DNA from: M3007 sp040397785
GTDB taxonomy: Bacteria > Bacteroidota > Bacteroidia > Chitinophagales > Saprospiraceae
Length of the DNA: 64,000 bases
NCBI GenBank assembly: GCA_040397785.1
Contig: JBBAVI010000021.1
Location: 1 to 64,000 of the forward strand
Direction of reading: 5' to 3'
The translations under genes and the position numbers were made by a program. Shown here piece after piece: positions 1-7,760 of the stretch. Under the pieces are notes generated by a model. That model made no database searches. It saw nothing but the letters and a program-made list of their open reading frames with translations, and was not told the origin of the DNA. Positions within the stretch are counted from its first letter, which is position 1; every line of letters starts with the position of its first letter.

Positions 1-312
1 CCCAATTCCGCGGCTCGTTTTTCTTTTTCTTCATTTTCAAATACCAATTTTTTATTGGCAACGCCCAACTCTTCTGCTCGTTTTTCTTTCTCTTTATTCT
101 GAAAAGCAAGTTCTATGTTGGCAATGCCTAATTCTTCTGCCCGTTTTCCTTTTTCTTCATCCTGATATGCAAGTTCTTTATCGGCAATGTCTAACTCGAC
201 AGCCCGTTTCTCTTTTTCTTCATCTTGATAAGCAAGTTCGATGTTGGCAATACCCAATTCAGCGGCCCGCTTCCCTTTCTCTTCATCCTGAAAGGCAAGC
301 ACCTTCCGAACC
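1..312. repeat. 63-bp in-frame tandem repeats
   Basis: Five copies of a 63-bp unit lie at an exact period: the anchor gctcg/gcccg recurs at 13, 76, 139, 202 and 265. The copies differ mainly at silent or conservative positions and encode 21-residue coiled-coil units, so the array can gain or lose units without shifting the frame. It continues past the left edge. Confidence 0.85.
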
Positions 313-398
313 AAAATTAATTCAGCAGAAAGTTTTTCATTCGCTTCTTTTTGGGTGGCAATTTCTTTGCGGGCAAGTGTTAATTCATTATTTTCCAT
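1..398 (-). CDS. Coiled-coil repeat protein, N-terminal part (probable sensor kinase, cut by window edge)
   Basis: The minus-strand frame is open from an ATG at 398 to the window edge, about 132 codons. It begins MENNELTLARKEIA and then consists of 21-residue repeats with the core ELAFQxEEKxKRAxEL. The composition (Glu, Lys, Ala and a Leu heptad) predicts a long coiled coil with no signal peptide or membrane segment. From family knowledge, repeats of this kind commonly sit in front of the PAS or histidine-kinase part of Bacteroidota sensor kinases. The two response regulators just upstream on the same strand support that, but no kinase domain lies inside the window. An AGGAGG stands about 16 bases before the ATG. 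An in-frame GTG at 416 overlaps that AGGAGG, so ATG 398 is the better start. Confidence 0.6.
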   Translation of the reverse strand, partial: MENNELTLARKEIATQKEANEKLSAELILVRKVLAFQDEEKGKRAAELGIANIELAYQDEEKEKRAVELDIADKELAYQDEEKGKRAEELGIANIELAFQNKEKEKRAEELGVANKKLVFENEEKEKRAAEL

Positions 399-457
399 TT
401 CTTTTATTTTAGCCACCTCCTGTTTTTATAAATTTATTTTGTTATAAAACTTATTCG

Positions 458-925
458 TTAATCCATCAAACTATTATCCACAGTAAGCACAAAATTTGCT
501 CTCTTAGGTTGCGAAACTTCCTCTTGAACAATGATTAATAAAGTTTGATAAATGATTTTCTTAAATTGTACGAACTCCGATGGCTTGCGGATAAAATAAC
601 GCGCCCCGCTTTTATAAAATGAGTTCACAACCTCTTGCTCATAAGAGGTTGAGAAAATAATTACCGGAAGCTCTTTTAGATTTTCGTTTTGTTTGATTTC
701 AGATAAACATTCGAAACCATTCTTGCGAGGCATATTAATATCCAGAAACAAAACATCAATAAGCTCCGGTGCTGTGCCACCAAGATAAATCATGAGTTGC
801 TCGCCATCGTGTACGGTAGTAAGATTTGTGGTCATCAGCAATTCATCCAAAGCTTCTTTAAAGAAAATACAATCATCCGTATCATCATCCGCAAGCAAGA
901 TATTAAGGTGTTTTTTATTCATCAT
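458..925 (-). CDS. Single-domain response regulator (CheY/Rcp1-like)
   Basis: A 155-residue protein made of one receiver domain with no output domain. The acidic pocket is in LLADDDTDD (residues 10-18), the predicted phospho-acceptor is Asp62 in LFLDINMPRKNG, the switch Ser/Thr is at residues 92-93, and the conserved Lys is Lys114 in IRKP. The family passes phosphate from a histidine kinase to a partner or to a later relay step. The ATG follows the stop codon of the upstream regulator with no gap, so the two are probably translationally coupled. The repeat protein, likely the cognate kinase, starts 59 bases downstream. Confidence 0.9.
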   Translation of the reverse strand: MMNKKHLNILLADDDTDDCIFFKEALDELLMTTNLTTVHDGEQLMIYLGGTAPELIDVLFLDINMPRKNGFECLSEIKQNENLKELPVIIFSTSYEQEVVNSFYKSGARYFIRKPSEFVQFKKIIYQTLLIIVQEEVSQPKRANFVLTVDNSLMD

Positions 926-1366
926 TTATAATTTATTTATTTCAATTGCTTTGTTAAGCGCACTATGAATTGCCTTTTTAAGCAGATCAAAATCATCGGG
1001 TTTCCGAATATAATCTTGAATTCCCATCCTGCTAAGCACCTCCATCATATTTTGTTCATAAATAAGATTCTTCGGTAAAGAAATTGTTAATATAATCACA
1101 GGAAGCATTTTCAGCACTTCATTTTCTCTTATTTCTTCCAGGCATTCAAACCCGCTTTTGCGATGCATACTCAAATCCAAAAAAAGAATATCCGGCAGAT
1201 GCAACGCATGCTTGATAAGATACGTCATTAATTGTTCCCCATTTTCAACAGTGGTGAGGTGCGTAGTAATCGGTATTTCCTTCAATACCTGCTCAAAAAG
1301 GAAACGATAGTCATGATCGTCTTCGGCAAGAAGGATATTGAGCGGGCTTTTAGAGACTTTTTTCAT
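926..1366 (-). CDS. Single-domain response regulator (CheY/Rcp1-like)
   Basis: A 146-residue receiver-only protein and the first gene of the minus-strand group. The acidic pair is in LLAEDDHD, the predicted phospho-Asp is Asp64 in LFLDLSMHRKSG, Thr94 is the switch residue and Lys122 lies in IRKP. It resembles its neighbour closely in layout (both share LTTV..GEQLM and a GFECL motif after the phosphorylation site), so the pair probably arose by duplication. There is a 9-residue insertion before the alpha-4 region (around NLIYEQNMMEV) relative to its neighbour. With no output domain it probably acts through protein contacts or a phosphorelay. Confidence 0.9.
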   Translation of the reverse strand: MKKVSKSPLNILLAEDDHDYRFLFEQVLKEIPITTHLTTVENGEQLMTYLIKHALHLPDILFLDLSMHRKSGFECLEEIRENEVLKMLPVIILTISLPKNLIYEQNMMEVLSRMGIQDYIRKPDDFDLLKKAIHSALNKAIEINKL

Positions 1367-1523
1367 TTGTTAAAATTGACACAAATTTTTAAAGGTACAG
1401 AAAAATTGGTGGCCACGTTTAAATATTTGTTTTTTTTGCCAAATCTTAAAGCAAACACAGAATGGGTAAAAGTGTAAGGCCAATGGAGCAGGGTAGCCCA
1501 ATGTATAGGAACAGCACCAAAAT

Positions 1524-1550
1524 AAAAAACCACGGGTGTGATCCCGTGGT
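1524..1550 (-). terminator. Rho-independent terminator of the C1 peptidase gene
   Basis: A perfect 8-bp stem, ACCACGGG (1529-1536) with CCCGTGGT (1543-1550), has a 6-base loop. Read on the minus strand it is followed by TTTTTTATTTT. It lies 27 bases past the stop of the peptidase gene. Confidence 0.8.
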
Positions 1551-1576
1551 CTAAAAAAAATAAAATAGTCTAAGAT

Positions 1577-2737
1577 CTACCGCCGACCATGATCGTCTGT
1601 ATCCTCGGATGGTTCGTCTCCCTCTTCACCTTCTTCCTCGTCGTATTCTTCTTCTTCGTCACCTTCTTCATCTTCGTATTCCTCCTCTTCTCCTTCCTCA
1701 CCTTCTTCGTCCTCATATTCTTCTTCTTCACCTTCATCGCTCGCCTCATCTTCGTATTCCTCCTCTTCATCTCCTTCCTCCTCAGAGGATTCATCGCCAT
1801 AAAATTCGTCCCAATCGTAGGATTCTTCTAAATCGAGCGGGTAATCTTCATCTATAATTTCGTCTTTATCATGCCAATCTTTCGAAAACACGGACACTTT
1901 TGCATGTTCTTGCCATTGGTCGGCACCAAAATCAAGGTCTTCAATTTGCCGGATAATATAAGCATCGTCGGGTATATCGTTAAGGTCTGCGTCTTCCATG
2001 TACGCGTACGGGATATAGCAATAGCCCTTGTCGCCCCAATGCGTTCCCCAGGAATTGCGCACGATAAATACCTCATATTCATCCGAATAGCCCACACAAA
2101 GCATGGCATGGCCACCTTCCAGTTTTTCGTTTTCTTTGTCCGGTAAAGGAATCATGCCTTTTTTTTCGCCTTCTGTTTGGAAGGAGGTATAAATGTTTAC
2201 CCCAAAAATGATCGGGTATCCATGGGCCAATACGTGTTTCCACATGGCAAGCGACCAAGGTACCTGCAAGTAGGAATCCACCTTAAAGGCGGTGGCTTCA
2301 TCGTAGGCATCATTGGAAGGTTCCTTAAATACATTTTTAGGCGCATATCGCCAGGTTTGTTCTGTACACACCCCATGATCGAGCACCACCTGAATCGCGT
2401 CTTCGCACAGCATCCCAGCATCTTCCTGATCGGTTCCATTCAATACGCGGCCATTGTAGTACACAAACAAACGACTCACATCCAAATCTTCGTCCGTAGA
2501 TATTTTGTATAAGTACTCATAGGCGCCTGCGGTTGCATTGGCTACACAACTTCCTATTTGTCCTTGGTCTTCCACGCGCGTCATGTACGGGCGCAGGTCT
2601 ATTTTTTCCGGCAATTCCTCATCCGCGTAACGGTCGGCACTGAAGGTGGGAGCATTCGATTTGGTTTTACGTGGTTGATATCCTCCAATCGCACGTTTTT
2701 TTCCGTAACTCTCAACCAAACTAAAATTATTGGCCAT
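1577..2737 (-). CDS. Papain-like (C1 family) cysteine peptidase with acidic repetitive tail
   Basis: A 386-residue protein. The catalytic set is visible in order: oxyanion Gln58 and nucleophile Cys64 in DQGQIGSCVANA, His210 in GGHAMLCVGY, and Asn228 in VRNSWGTHWG. Residues 45-265 form the peptidase domain. From about 295 to the end the chain is almost entirely Glu, Asp, Gly and Tyr, in repeats such as EEEEYEDEEGEEG. No signal peptide or propeptide is recognisable, so the enzyme appears cytoplasmic or leaves by a non-classical route. The acidic tail could bind metal ions or a basic partner; that is inference. It stands alone between the response-regulator group and a divergent oxidoreductase, with its own terminator. 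Confidence 0.85.
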   Translation of the reverse strand: MANNFSLVESYGKKRAIGGYQPRKTKSNAPTFSADRYADEELPEKIDLRPYMTRVEDQGQIGSCVANATAGAYEYLYKISTDEDLDVSRLFVYYNGRVLNGTDQEDAGMLCEDAIQVVLDHGVCTEQTWRYAPKNVFKEPSNDAYDEATAFKVDSYLQVPWSLAMWKHVLAHGYPIIFGVNIYTSFQTEGEKKGMIPLPDKENEKLEGGHAMLCVGYSDEYEVFIVRNSWGTHWGDKGYCYIPYAYMEDADLNDIPDDAYIIRQIEDLDFGADQWQEHAKVSVFSKDWHDKDEIIDEDYPLDLEESYDWDEFYGDESSEEEGDEEEEYEDEASDEGEEEEYEDEEGEEGEEEEYEDEEGDEEEEYDEEEGEEGDEPSEDTDDHGRR

Positions 2738-3063
2738 GCGTAAAAATTTTTAAAAATGCTAAGCGACTGGTGAAAGAAGTATTTGGGCTGATTAAATTGG
2801 GCGTGAAGGTCTAAATTTTTTTGAAAAAATCGAAATAGCTCTGGTAAAGTTTAAACGCAGGTAATTGTCGTGGTTGACCCTTGTCTTTTAGGAACCATTT
2901 ACCGAATAATCTTGTCGGATATAGATATAAGGAGAAAGGTTGGGATGTGTTTCGTATTCAGCGGGTTTTAGGTTGGAAAATTAGGGATTTAATTAAATAA
3001 AAAAGCATAAAACAAAACCAAAACCCCCACTGATACGTTTATTTTGCATAAAAAATCAACCCA
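2738..3063. other. Intergenic region between divergent genes
   Basis: 326 bases separate the peptidase and the DsbA-like gene. I see no convincing promoter, only near matches to TAnnTTTG around 3034-3046. A 39-codon frame starting with TTG runs from 2881 to 3000 and ends GWKIRDLIK. Its composition is protein-like, but it matches nothing I know; it may be a gene remnant or chance. Confidence 0.4.
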
Positions 3064-3786
3064 ATGCAGCAAAAAATGAAAGTGGAAGTCTGGAGCGATG
3101 TTATGTGCCCATTTTGCTATATCGGCAAACGTCATTACGAACAAGCGCTTGCACAATTTGCAGAAAATCAACAAGTTGAAATCGTATGGAAGAGTTTTCA
3201 GCTCGATCCTTCGATTCCGGAGCATTTTGAACAAAAACCGGATTTATACGAATACCTGGCCGATCGCAAAGGCATCAGCGTAGCACAATCCCGCCAAATG
3301 CACGACAACGTGGTGGCGATGGCCAAAAATGCGGGTTTGAACTATGATTTCGACAAAGCCGTAGTCGCCAATTCCTTCAAAGCGCATCGCGTGATTCAAC
3401 TGGCGAAAAGCAAAGGCCTGGGTGATGCCATGGAGGAGTGTTTGTTCAAAGCCTACTTTACGGAAGGCCAGGATTTTGGTTCGCCTGAAATATTGATGGA
3501 ATTGGGCAAATCCATTGGTTTGGCCGAAAATGAGATTGCAGACGCCCTGGAAAATGACCATTTTGCCCAATTGGTGCAGCAGGATTTGCAGGAAGCGCAA
3601 TATATTGGGGTGAATGGGGTGCCGTTTTTTGTATTCAACCGCCAATACGCTGTTTCCGGCGCGCAACCCACCCCGGTTTTTTTAGAAACGCTGCAAAAAT
3701 CGTTTGCAAGCTGGCAACTCGAACATGCAAAACCGATGCTGGAAACCGTGGAAGGACAAGTGTGTACGCCCGATGGTGATTGTTAG
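3064..3786 (+). CDS. DsbA-family (FrnE-like) thiol oxidoreductase
   Basis: A 240-residue protein with the DsbA-type thioredoxin fold. The redox motif CPFC is at residues 15-18 in SDVMCPFCYIGK, followed by an inserted helical domain, and the cis-Pro loop is at NGVPFFVF. There is no signal peptide, so it acts in the cytoplasm, as FrnE-like proteins do. The protein ends with a second cysteine pair, CTPDGDC (234-240). From family knowledge, Deinococcus FrnE also carries an extra C-terminal Cys motif, so this pair may be a second redox site. The start may instead be the ATG at 3076 (MKVEVWSD), which fits the family slightly better. The substrate is unknown. Confidence 0.85.
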   Translation: MQQKMKVEVWSDVMCPFCYIGKRHYEQALAQFAENQQVEIVWKSFQLDPSIPEHFEQKPDLYEYLADRKGISVAQSRQMHDNVVAMAKNAGLNYDFDKAVVANSFKAHRVIQLAKSKGLGDAMEECLFKAYFTEGQDFGSPEILMELGKSIGLAENEIADALENDHFAQLVQQDLQEAQYIGVNGVPFFVFNRQYAVSGAQPTPVFLETLQKSFASWQLEHAKPMLETVEGQVCTPDGDC

Positions 3787-3894
3787 GTTTTACTATACTT
3801 CGCGCTGTATTGTTTTGTGCATGGCCTTCGGCCTAAATCATTGACAATCAGCGCTCAGCATGACAATGAATGCAGCCTTTCAGGTGGCGTTTAA

Positions 3895-3902
3895 TATACT
3901 TG
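3895..3902 (+). promoter_or_regulatory. Possible promoter -7 element (TATACTTG)
   Basis: TATACTTG differs by one base from the Bacteroidota -7 consensus TAnnTTTG and lies 37 bases before the ATG at 3940. No clear -33 TTG accompanies it. If it is used, transcription starts after the GTG at 3904, which argues for the ATG at 3940 as start. Confidence 0.35.
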
Positions 3903-3939
3903 CGTGAACTTTAAATCTAGAAGTAATACTAAAAATTTT

Positions 3940-4971
3940 ATGCGAAACCTGTTTTTGCCCCTTTTGTTTTGCCTTTTTTCAATTGCTACACTTTCAGCCC
4001 AGGAACCAAGCAAACCCAATGATTTTACCAAAATAGACGCTCACGCACGCGCCTGTCCACGCTCAGCCGAACGGAGCATCGAAAAACTGGCAGAATACCT
4101 TGGCCAAGGCGCCTCCAATGATTGGGAAAAAGCGCGGGTGATTTATATCTGGCTTTGTGATAATATCAAATACGACGATGATGGATATAACGATCGTGAC
4201 CTCGGCGACAACAGCGCAAAAGGCGTATTGGATCACAAAAAAGGGGTATGTGAAGGCTTCAGCAACCTGTATCTGGCACTCGGACAAGCCCTGAACCTCG
4301 ATATTATTAAAGTATCGGGCTTTTCTAAAGGGTACAGTTATCGTAAAGGGAAGCAGTTTCGCGATACCAACCACGCCTGGAATCTGATTAAAATACAAGG
4401 TGCCTGGCATATTTTTGATGCTACCTGGGGACAAGGGTACGGCAGCCGCGAAGATGGCAACCTGGTGGCTGAAAAAGCATTTGATCCTTTCTGGTTTGAT
4501 ACAGATCCTTACGCTGCTATTTTTTCGCACCTCCCAGAACAAGCGGAATACCAGTTGCTGGAAAACCCAATTTCCAAAGGCACATTTGAATGGATGCCCG
4601 CTGTAAACAGTGATTATTTTGCATTGGGCTTCGACGGGAAATCTGCTTACGAAGCAATTCGCAAGGATACAACCCTGCTTTTTCCCAAAATTTTTAATAA
4701 AAAACGGTCTGTAACGGTAGTTTCTGCCCCCCAATTTGAAAACCTCCGCCTGAAAACACCTGTGGTATTCGAGTTCAAAAGTGCGGAAATAGAAGAAGTG
4801 GCGATCAATGATGCCCGAAATAAATGGACGTTTTTTAAAAAAACAGGCGATCTATTTCGATTGGAATATACCCCAACCGTGCAAGGCGAACTGAATATCA
4901 TGCTAAAAGAAAGTAAAAAAGGGAACGAATATGCTACGCTTTTGCGGTATAATGTGCGATCTTTGAAGTAA
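3940..4971 (+). CDS. Secreted transglutaminase-like domain protein
   Basis: A 343-residue protein with a signal peptide (MRNLFLPLLFCLFSIATLSA, cleaved before QEP). The transglutaminase/papain-like core carries a visible triad: Cys104 in KGVCEGFSNLY, His145 in TNHAWN and Asp160 in HIFDATWG. Residues 165-343 form a second, beta-rich region that I do not recognise. In this superfamily many bacterial members are peptidases or amidases rather than crosslinking enzymes, so the substrate is open. The frame could extend upstream to a GTG at 3904, but the signal peptide and a promoter-like element favour 3940. A barrel protein follows after 57 bases on the same strand. Confidence 0.8.
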   Translation: MRNLFLPLLFCLFSIATLSAQEPSKPNDFTKIDAHARACPRSAERSIEKLAEYLGQGASNDWEKARVIYIWLCDNIKYDDDGYNDRDLGDNSAKGVLDHKKGVCEGFSNLYLALGQALNLDIIKVSGFSKGYSYRKGKQFRDTNHAWNLIKIQGAWHIFDATWGQGYGSREDGNLVAEKAFDPFWFDTDPYAAIFSHLPEQAEYQLLENPISKGTFEWMPAVNSDYFALGFDGKSAYEAIRKDTTLLFPKIFNKKRSVTVVSAPQFENLRLKTPVVFEFKSAEIEEVAINDARNKWTFFKKTGDLFRLEYTPTVQGELNIMLKESKKGNEYATLLRYNVRSLK

Positions 4972-5028
4972 AGTGGGCACATAATTGTATTTCATAAATT
5001 TCATTTTTTATCATAAAAACCTGCAACA

Positions 5029-5697
5029 ATGAAAAAAACACTTCTTATTTTCACGCTTTCACTGCTTACGGCTAACTTCCTTACCGCCCAAAATGAATTC
5101 CGAGTAGGTGTTCGCGGTGGTTTGAACCTGAGCAATATCACTTTTACAGGCGAGGATGCTTCCGAATACAACGACATATCAAAATCTGTCAATGGATTTC
5201 ATGTAGGCCTGGCCGCAGAAATCCCAATTTTGGGTCCATTTGCAATTCGCACCGGTATTGATGCGGTCAGCAAAGGTTTTAAAATTGAAGAATCAGAATT
5301 AGGAGTAACCTATACGAGCACTTCTCGTCCGGTGTACCTGCAGGTTCCAATTGTATTCGCCTATAACGGCAGACTGTTTTATTTTGGCGCAGGACCATAT
5401 TTTGGTCTGGGCGTAGCCGGCAAATACAAAACTTCCTTCACAGGTACGGGCACGAATCCGCTTCCATTTGATCCAACGGACGAAGGCGACCTGAAATTTG
5501 GCGATACGGAAGACGATGATTATTCAAAATCTGATTTTGGATTTGTAGCGGAAGCGGGCATTAAAATCTCCATGCTCCGTATTGGGTTATCTTACGCTGC
5601 TGGGGTAAAAGACGTATTACCCCAAGATCTTGGTGTCGATTTCAAAGCACGCCATGCCGTACTTGGGGTTACGGTTGGGTTGATGTTTGGATTGTAA
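5029..5697 (+). CDS. Outer-membrane beta-barrel protein (PorT-like/OMP_b-brl family)
   Basis: A 222-residue protein. The signal peptide MKKTLLIFTLSLLTANFLTA is followed by FRVGVRGGLNLSNI, the usual opening strand of the small Bacteroidota barrel family. Alternating hydrophobic strands run to the C-terminus (GVTVGLMFGL). An acidic loop, GDTEDDDYSKSD, near residue 160 is probably extracellular. It follows the transglutaminase-like gene and ends at a strong hairpin. The function is unknown; the family includes structural and assembly barrels. Confidence 0.8.
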   Translation: MKKTLLIFTLSLLTANFLTAQNEFRVGVRGGLNLSNITFTGEDASEYNDISKSVNGFHVGLAAEIPILGPFAIRTGIDAVSKGFKIEESELGVTYTSTSRPVYLQVPIVFAYNGRLFYFGAGPYFGLGVAGKYKTSFTGTGTNPLPFDPTDEGDLKFGDTEDDDYSKSDFGFVAEAGIKISMLRIGLSYAAGVKDVLPQDLGVDFKARHAVLGVTVGLMFGL

Positions 5698-5729
5698 GGG
5701 CTTTTATGTTAAATTTTTAAATATTAAAC

Positions 5730-5766
5730 TTACTGCCGGGGCAACGCTTAGTCGACCCGGCAGTAA
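5730..5766. terminator. Bidirectional terminator hairpin
   Basis: An 11-bp perfect stem, TTACTGCCGGG (5730-5740) with CCCGGCAGTAA (5756-5766), has AT-rich sequence on both sides. It lies between the convergent barrel and DinB-fold genes and can serve both. Confidence 0.75.
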
Positions 5767-5790
5767 ATTTTGTAATTTATAGTGAAAAAA

Positions 5791-6336
5791 TTAATTCAAA
5801 ATAGCCTGATCCACATGCCTTTGCGTATGCAACACTAAAAAATTCAGCAAATCCCCCAAATTCAGTTTCAGCAATTTAAACTGCGCGAACGGCACTGAGG
5901 GTTTGTTCAAATCGACCGAATGGGCCATTTGTAAATACCGCAACAAACGCTCCGTGTTGATGATGAAACGCTTCACCTCATCGTCTGCCACGGGTTGGTT
6001 CAGAAAATTAAAGCGCTTGGACGTTTTGCGTTTGCGCAATTTGGGATTTTTTGGATCCACAAAATTGACAGAATACTGGCCAAACCAGGTGGATTTGAAT
6101 TCAGGTGCAGGACCCCAGCGCCGGGCTTTTGCTTTATGGATGCATCGCTCAATGTGCGACAAATAATAATCGCTGTATGCATTCAAATGGGCAAAACACT
6201 CCAAGGTATTCCAGGATTCCGGGCTGTTTCGGCGGATTAAAGCATCCGTCGGCAAGGCGGCAAACTTTGTTCTCACGACTTCCAGCACAGCGCGAAGATC
6301 GGTTTCAAGGTGGGTAAGCAGGATCTCTTGTGTCAT
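5791..6336 (-). CDS. DinB-fold (DinB/YfiT-like) protein
   Basis: A 181-residue protein from the ATG at 6336 (MTQEILLTHLE). It has the four-helix DinB pattern, with the three candidate metal-binding histidines at His50 (CFAHLNAY), His170 and His174 (LHTQRHVDQ). Family members bind a divalent metal; many are thiol transferases and some are of unknown role. A basic stretch, PKLRKRKTSKRF, in the middle is unusual. The frame extends to a TTG at 6369, but ATG 6336 fits the family start. It is divergent from rimO, with 107 bases between starts. Confidence 0.8.
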   Translation of the reverse strand: MTQEILLTHLETDLRAVLEVVRTKFAALPTDALIRRNSPESWNTLECFAHLNAYSDYYLSHIERCIHKAKARRWGPAPEFKSTWFGQYSVNFVDPKNPKLRKRKTSKRFNFLNQPVADDEVKRFIINTERLLRYLQMAHSVDLNKPSVPFAQFKLLKLNLGDLLNFLVLHTQRHVDQAILN

Positions 6337-6443
6337 TTGAATGTTTAATCTTCCCAAATCGGAGCGCAAAATTAGTCATATTTGTAAATTTATCTGGAAT
6401 AAAACGACCTTTGCGGGAAATTTCATTGCTCGGTAAAGAAGGT

Positions 6444-7760
6444 ATGAAAACCAAAACATTCAGAAAGGATAAAGTCAATATCATCACCCTCGGTTGTTCA
6501 AAGAACCTGGTGGACAGTGAAAACCTGATCACGCAGTTGCGCGGCAACGATTTTGAGGTGACCCACGAACGCGAAGATTCTGACGCTAACATCGTGATTA
6601 TCAATACGTGCGGGTTCATCGACCTGGCCAAACAGGAAAGTGTGGATTCTATTTTGGAACACGCTGAACTTAAAAAGGCGGGCGTAATTGAGAAATTGTA
6701 CGTCACAGGTTGCCTGTCGCAACGTTATAAAGACGACCTGGAAAAGGAGATTCCGGAAGTTGACGCCTATTTCGGTACCCTGGAAATGCCTGCTTTGCTC
6801 GCACGCCTGGAAGCCGATTATAAGTACGAATTGATCGGAGAACGCCAAATTACGACCCTGCCGCACTATGCTTACCTGAAAATATCGGAAGGCTGTAACC
6901 GTACCTGCGCTTTTTGCGCCATTCCGCTCATGCGCGGACAACATATCAGCCGCCCGATTGATGAATTAGTACAAGAAGCCAAAAACCTGGCGCGACGCGG
7001 CACCAAAGAACTGCTGCTCATTGCCCAGGAATTGACCTATTATGGCCTGGATTTGTATAAAAAACGCGAATTGCCGCAGTTGTTGCATGCCTTGGCCGAT
7101 GTGGACGGCATCGATTGGATCCGCTTGCATTATGCTTATCCGTCTAAATTTCCGTTGGACATCCTCGATGTGATGGCCGAACGTCCCGAAATTTGCAATT
7201 ACCTCGATATTCCGCTGCAACATGCGGCAGATCCGGTGCTCGATTTGATGCGCCGTCAGATTACCCGCGCCGAAACAGAGGAGTTGCTCGTAAAAATCCG
7301 CGAAAAAGTGCCTGGAATTTCCCTTCGAACAACATTCTTAGTAGGACATCCTGGCGAAACAGAAGCCGATTTTGAAACACTCTTGAATTTTGTCGAAACC
7401 CAACAATTCGATCGGGTAGGGGTGTTCCAGTACTCGCACGAGGAAGATACCCGCGCGCACGACCTGGTGGATGATGTACCCGCTGAAGTAAAAGCCGAAC
7501 GCGCCATGCGCCTGATGGAATTGCAACAAGGCATTTCATTGGCACACAATCAAGCCAAAGTGGGCAAGGTATTTAAAACCATTTTCGACCGCCAGGAAGG
7601 CAAATATTATGTGGGCCGCACCGAAGCCGATTCACCCGATGTAGACAACGAGGTGTTGGTGCCTGTAAAAGGCAATTATGTGCGTTTGGGCGATTTTGCA
7701 CAGGTGCGCATTACCGGAGCCGAGGAGTTTGATTTGTATGGGGAGGTGGAAAAGGATTAA
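6444..7760 (+). CDS. rimO: Ribosomal protein S12 methylthiotransferase RimO
   Basis: A 438-residue radical-SAM enzyme that methylthiolates an Asp of ribosomal protein S12. The UPF0004 domain holds the three auxiliary-cluster cysteines Cys18 (LGCSKN), Cys56 (NTCGF) and Cys90 (TGCLSQ). The radical-SAM cluster motif is Cys151-x3-Cys155-x2-Cys158 (EGCNRTCAFCAIP). A TRAM domain closes the protein. The ELTYYGLDLY segment and the length (E. coli RimO is 441 residues) separate it from MiaB. The frame extends upstream to 6330, but the ATG at 6444 matches the family and leaves room for the divergent start. Its stop overlaps the stop of the convergent delta-60 gene by 3 bases. Confidence 0.95.
   Translation: MKTKTFRKDKVNIITLGCSKNLVDSENLITQLRGNDFEVTHEREDSDANIVIINTCGFIDLAKQESVDSILEHAELKKAGVIEKLYVTGCLSQRYKDDLEKEIPEVDAYFGTLEMPALLARLEADYKYELIGERQITTLPHYAYLKISEGCNRTCAFCAIPLMRGQHISRPIDELVQEAKNLARRGTKELLLIAQELTYYGLDLYKKRELPQLLHALADVDGIDWIRLHYAYPSKFPLDILDVMAERPEICNYLDIPLQHAADPVLDLMRRQITRAETEELLVKIREKVPGISLRTTFLVGHPGETEADFETLLNFVETQQFDRVGVFQYSHEEDTRAHDLVDDVPAEVKAERAMRLMELQQGISLAHNQAKVGKVFKTIFDRQEGKYYVGRTEADSPDVDNEVLVPVKGNYVRLGDFAQVRITGAEEFDLYGEVEKD

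Noticed and set aside
1..312. A CRISPR-like array from the regular 63-bp period
   Set aside because: Units are contiguous, in frame, diverged along their whole length and lack distinct spacers; they encode a coiled coil.
1570..1857. Lys/Arg-rich and Leu/Phe-rich frames near 1570-1857 on both strands
   Set aside because: These are shadows of the Glu/Asp-rich tail of the cysteine peptidase, created by its low-complexity codons.
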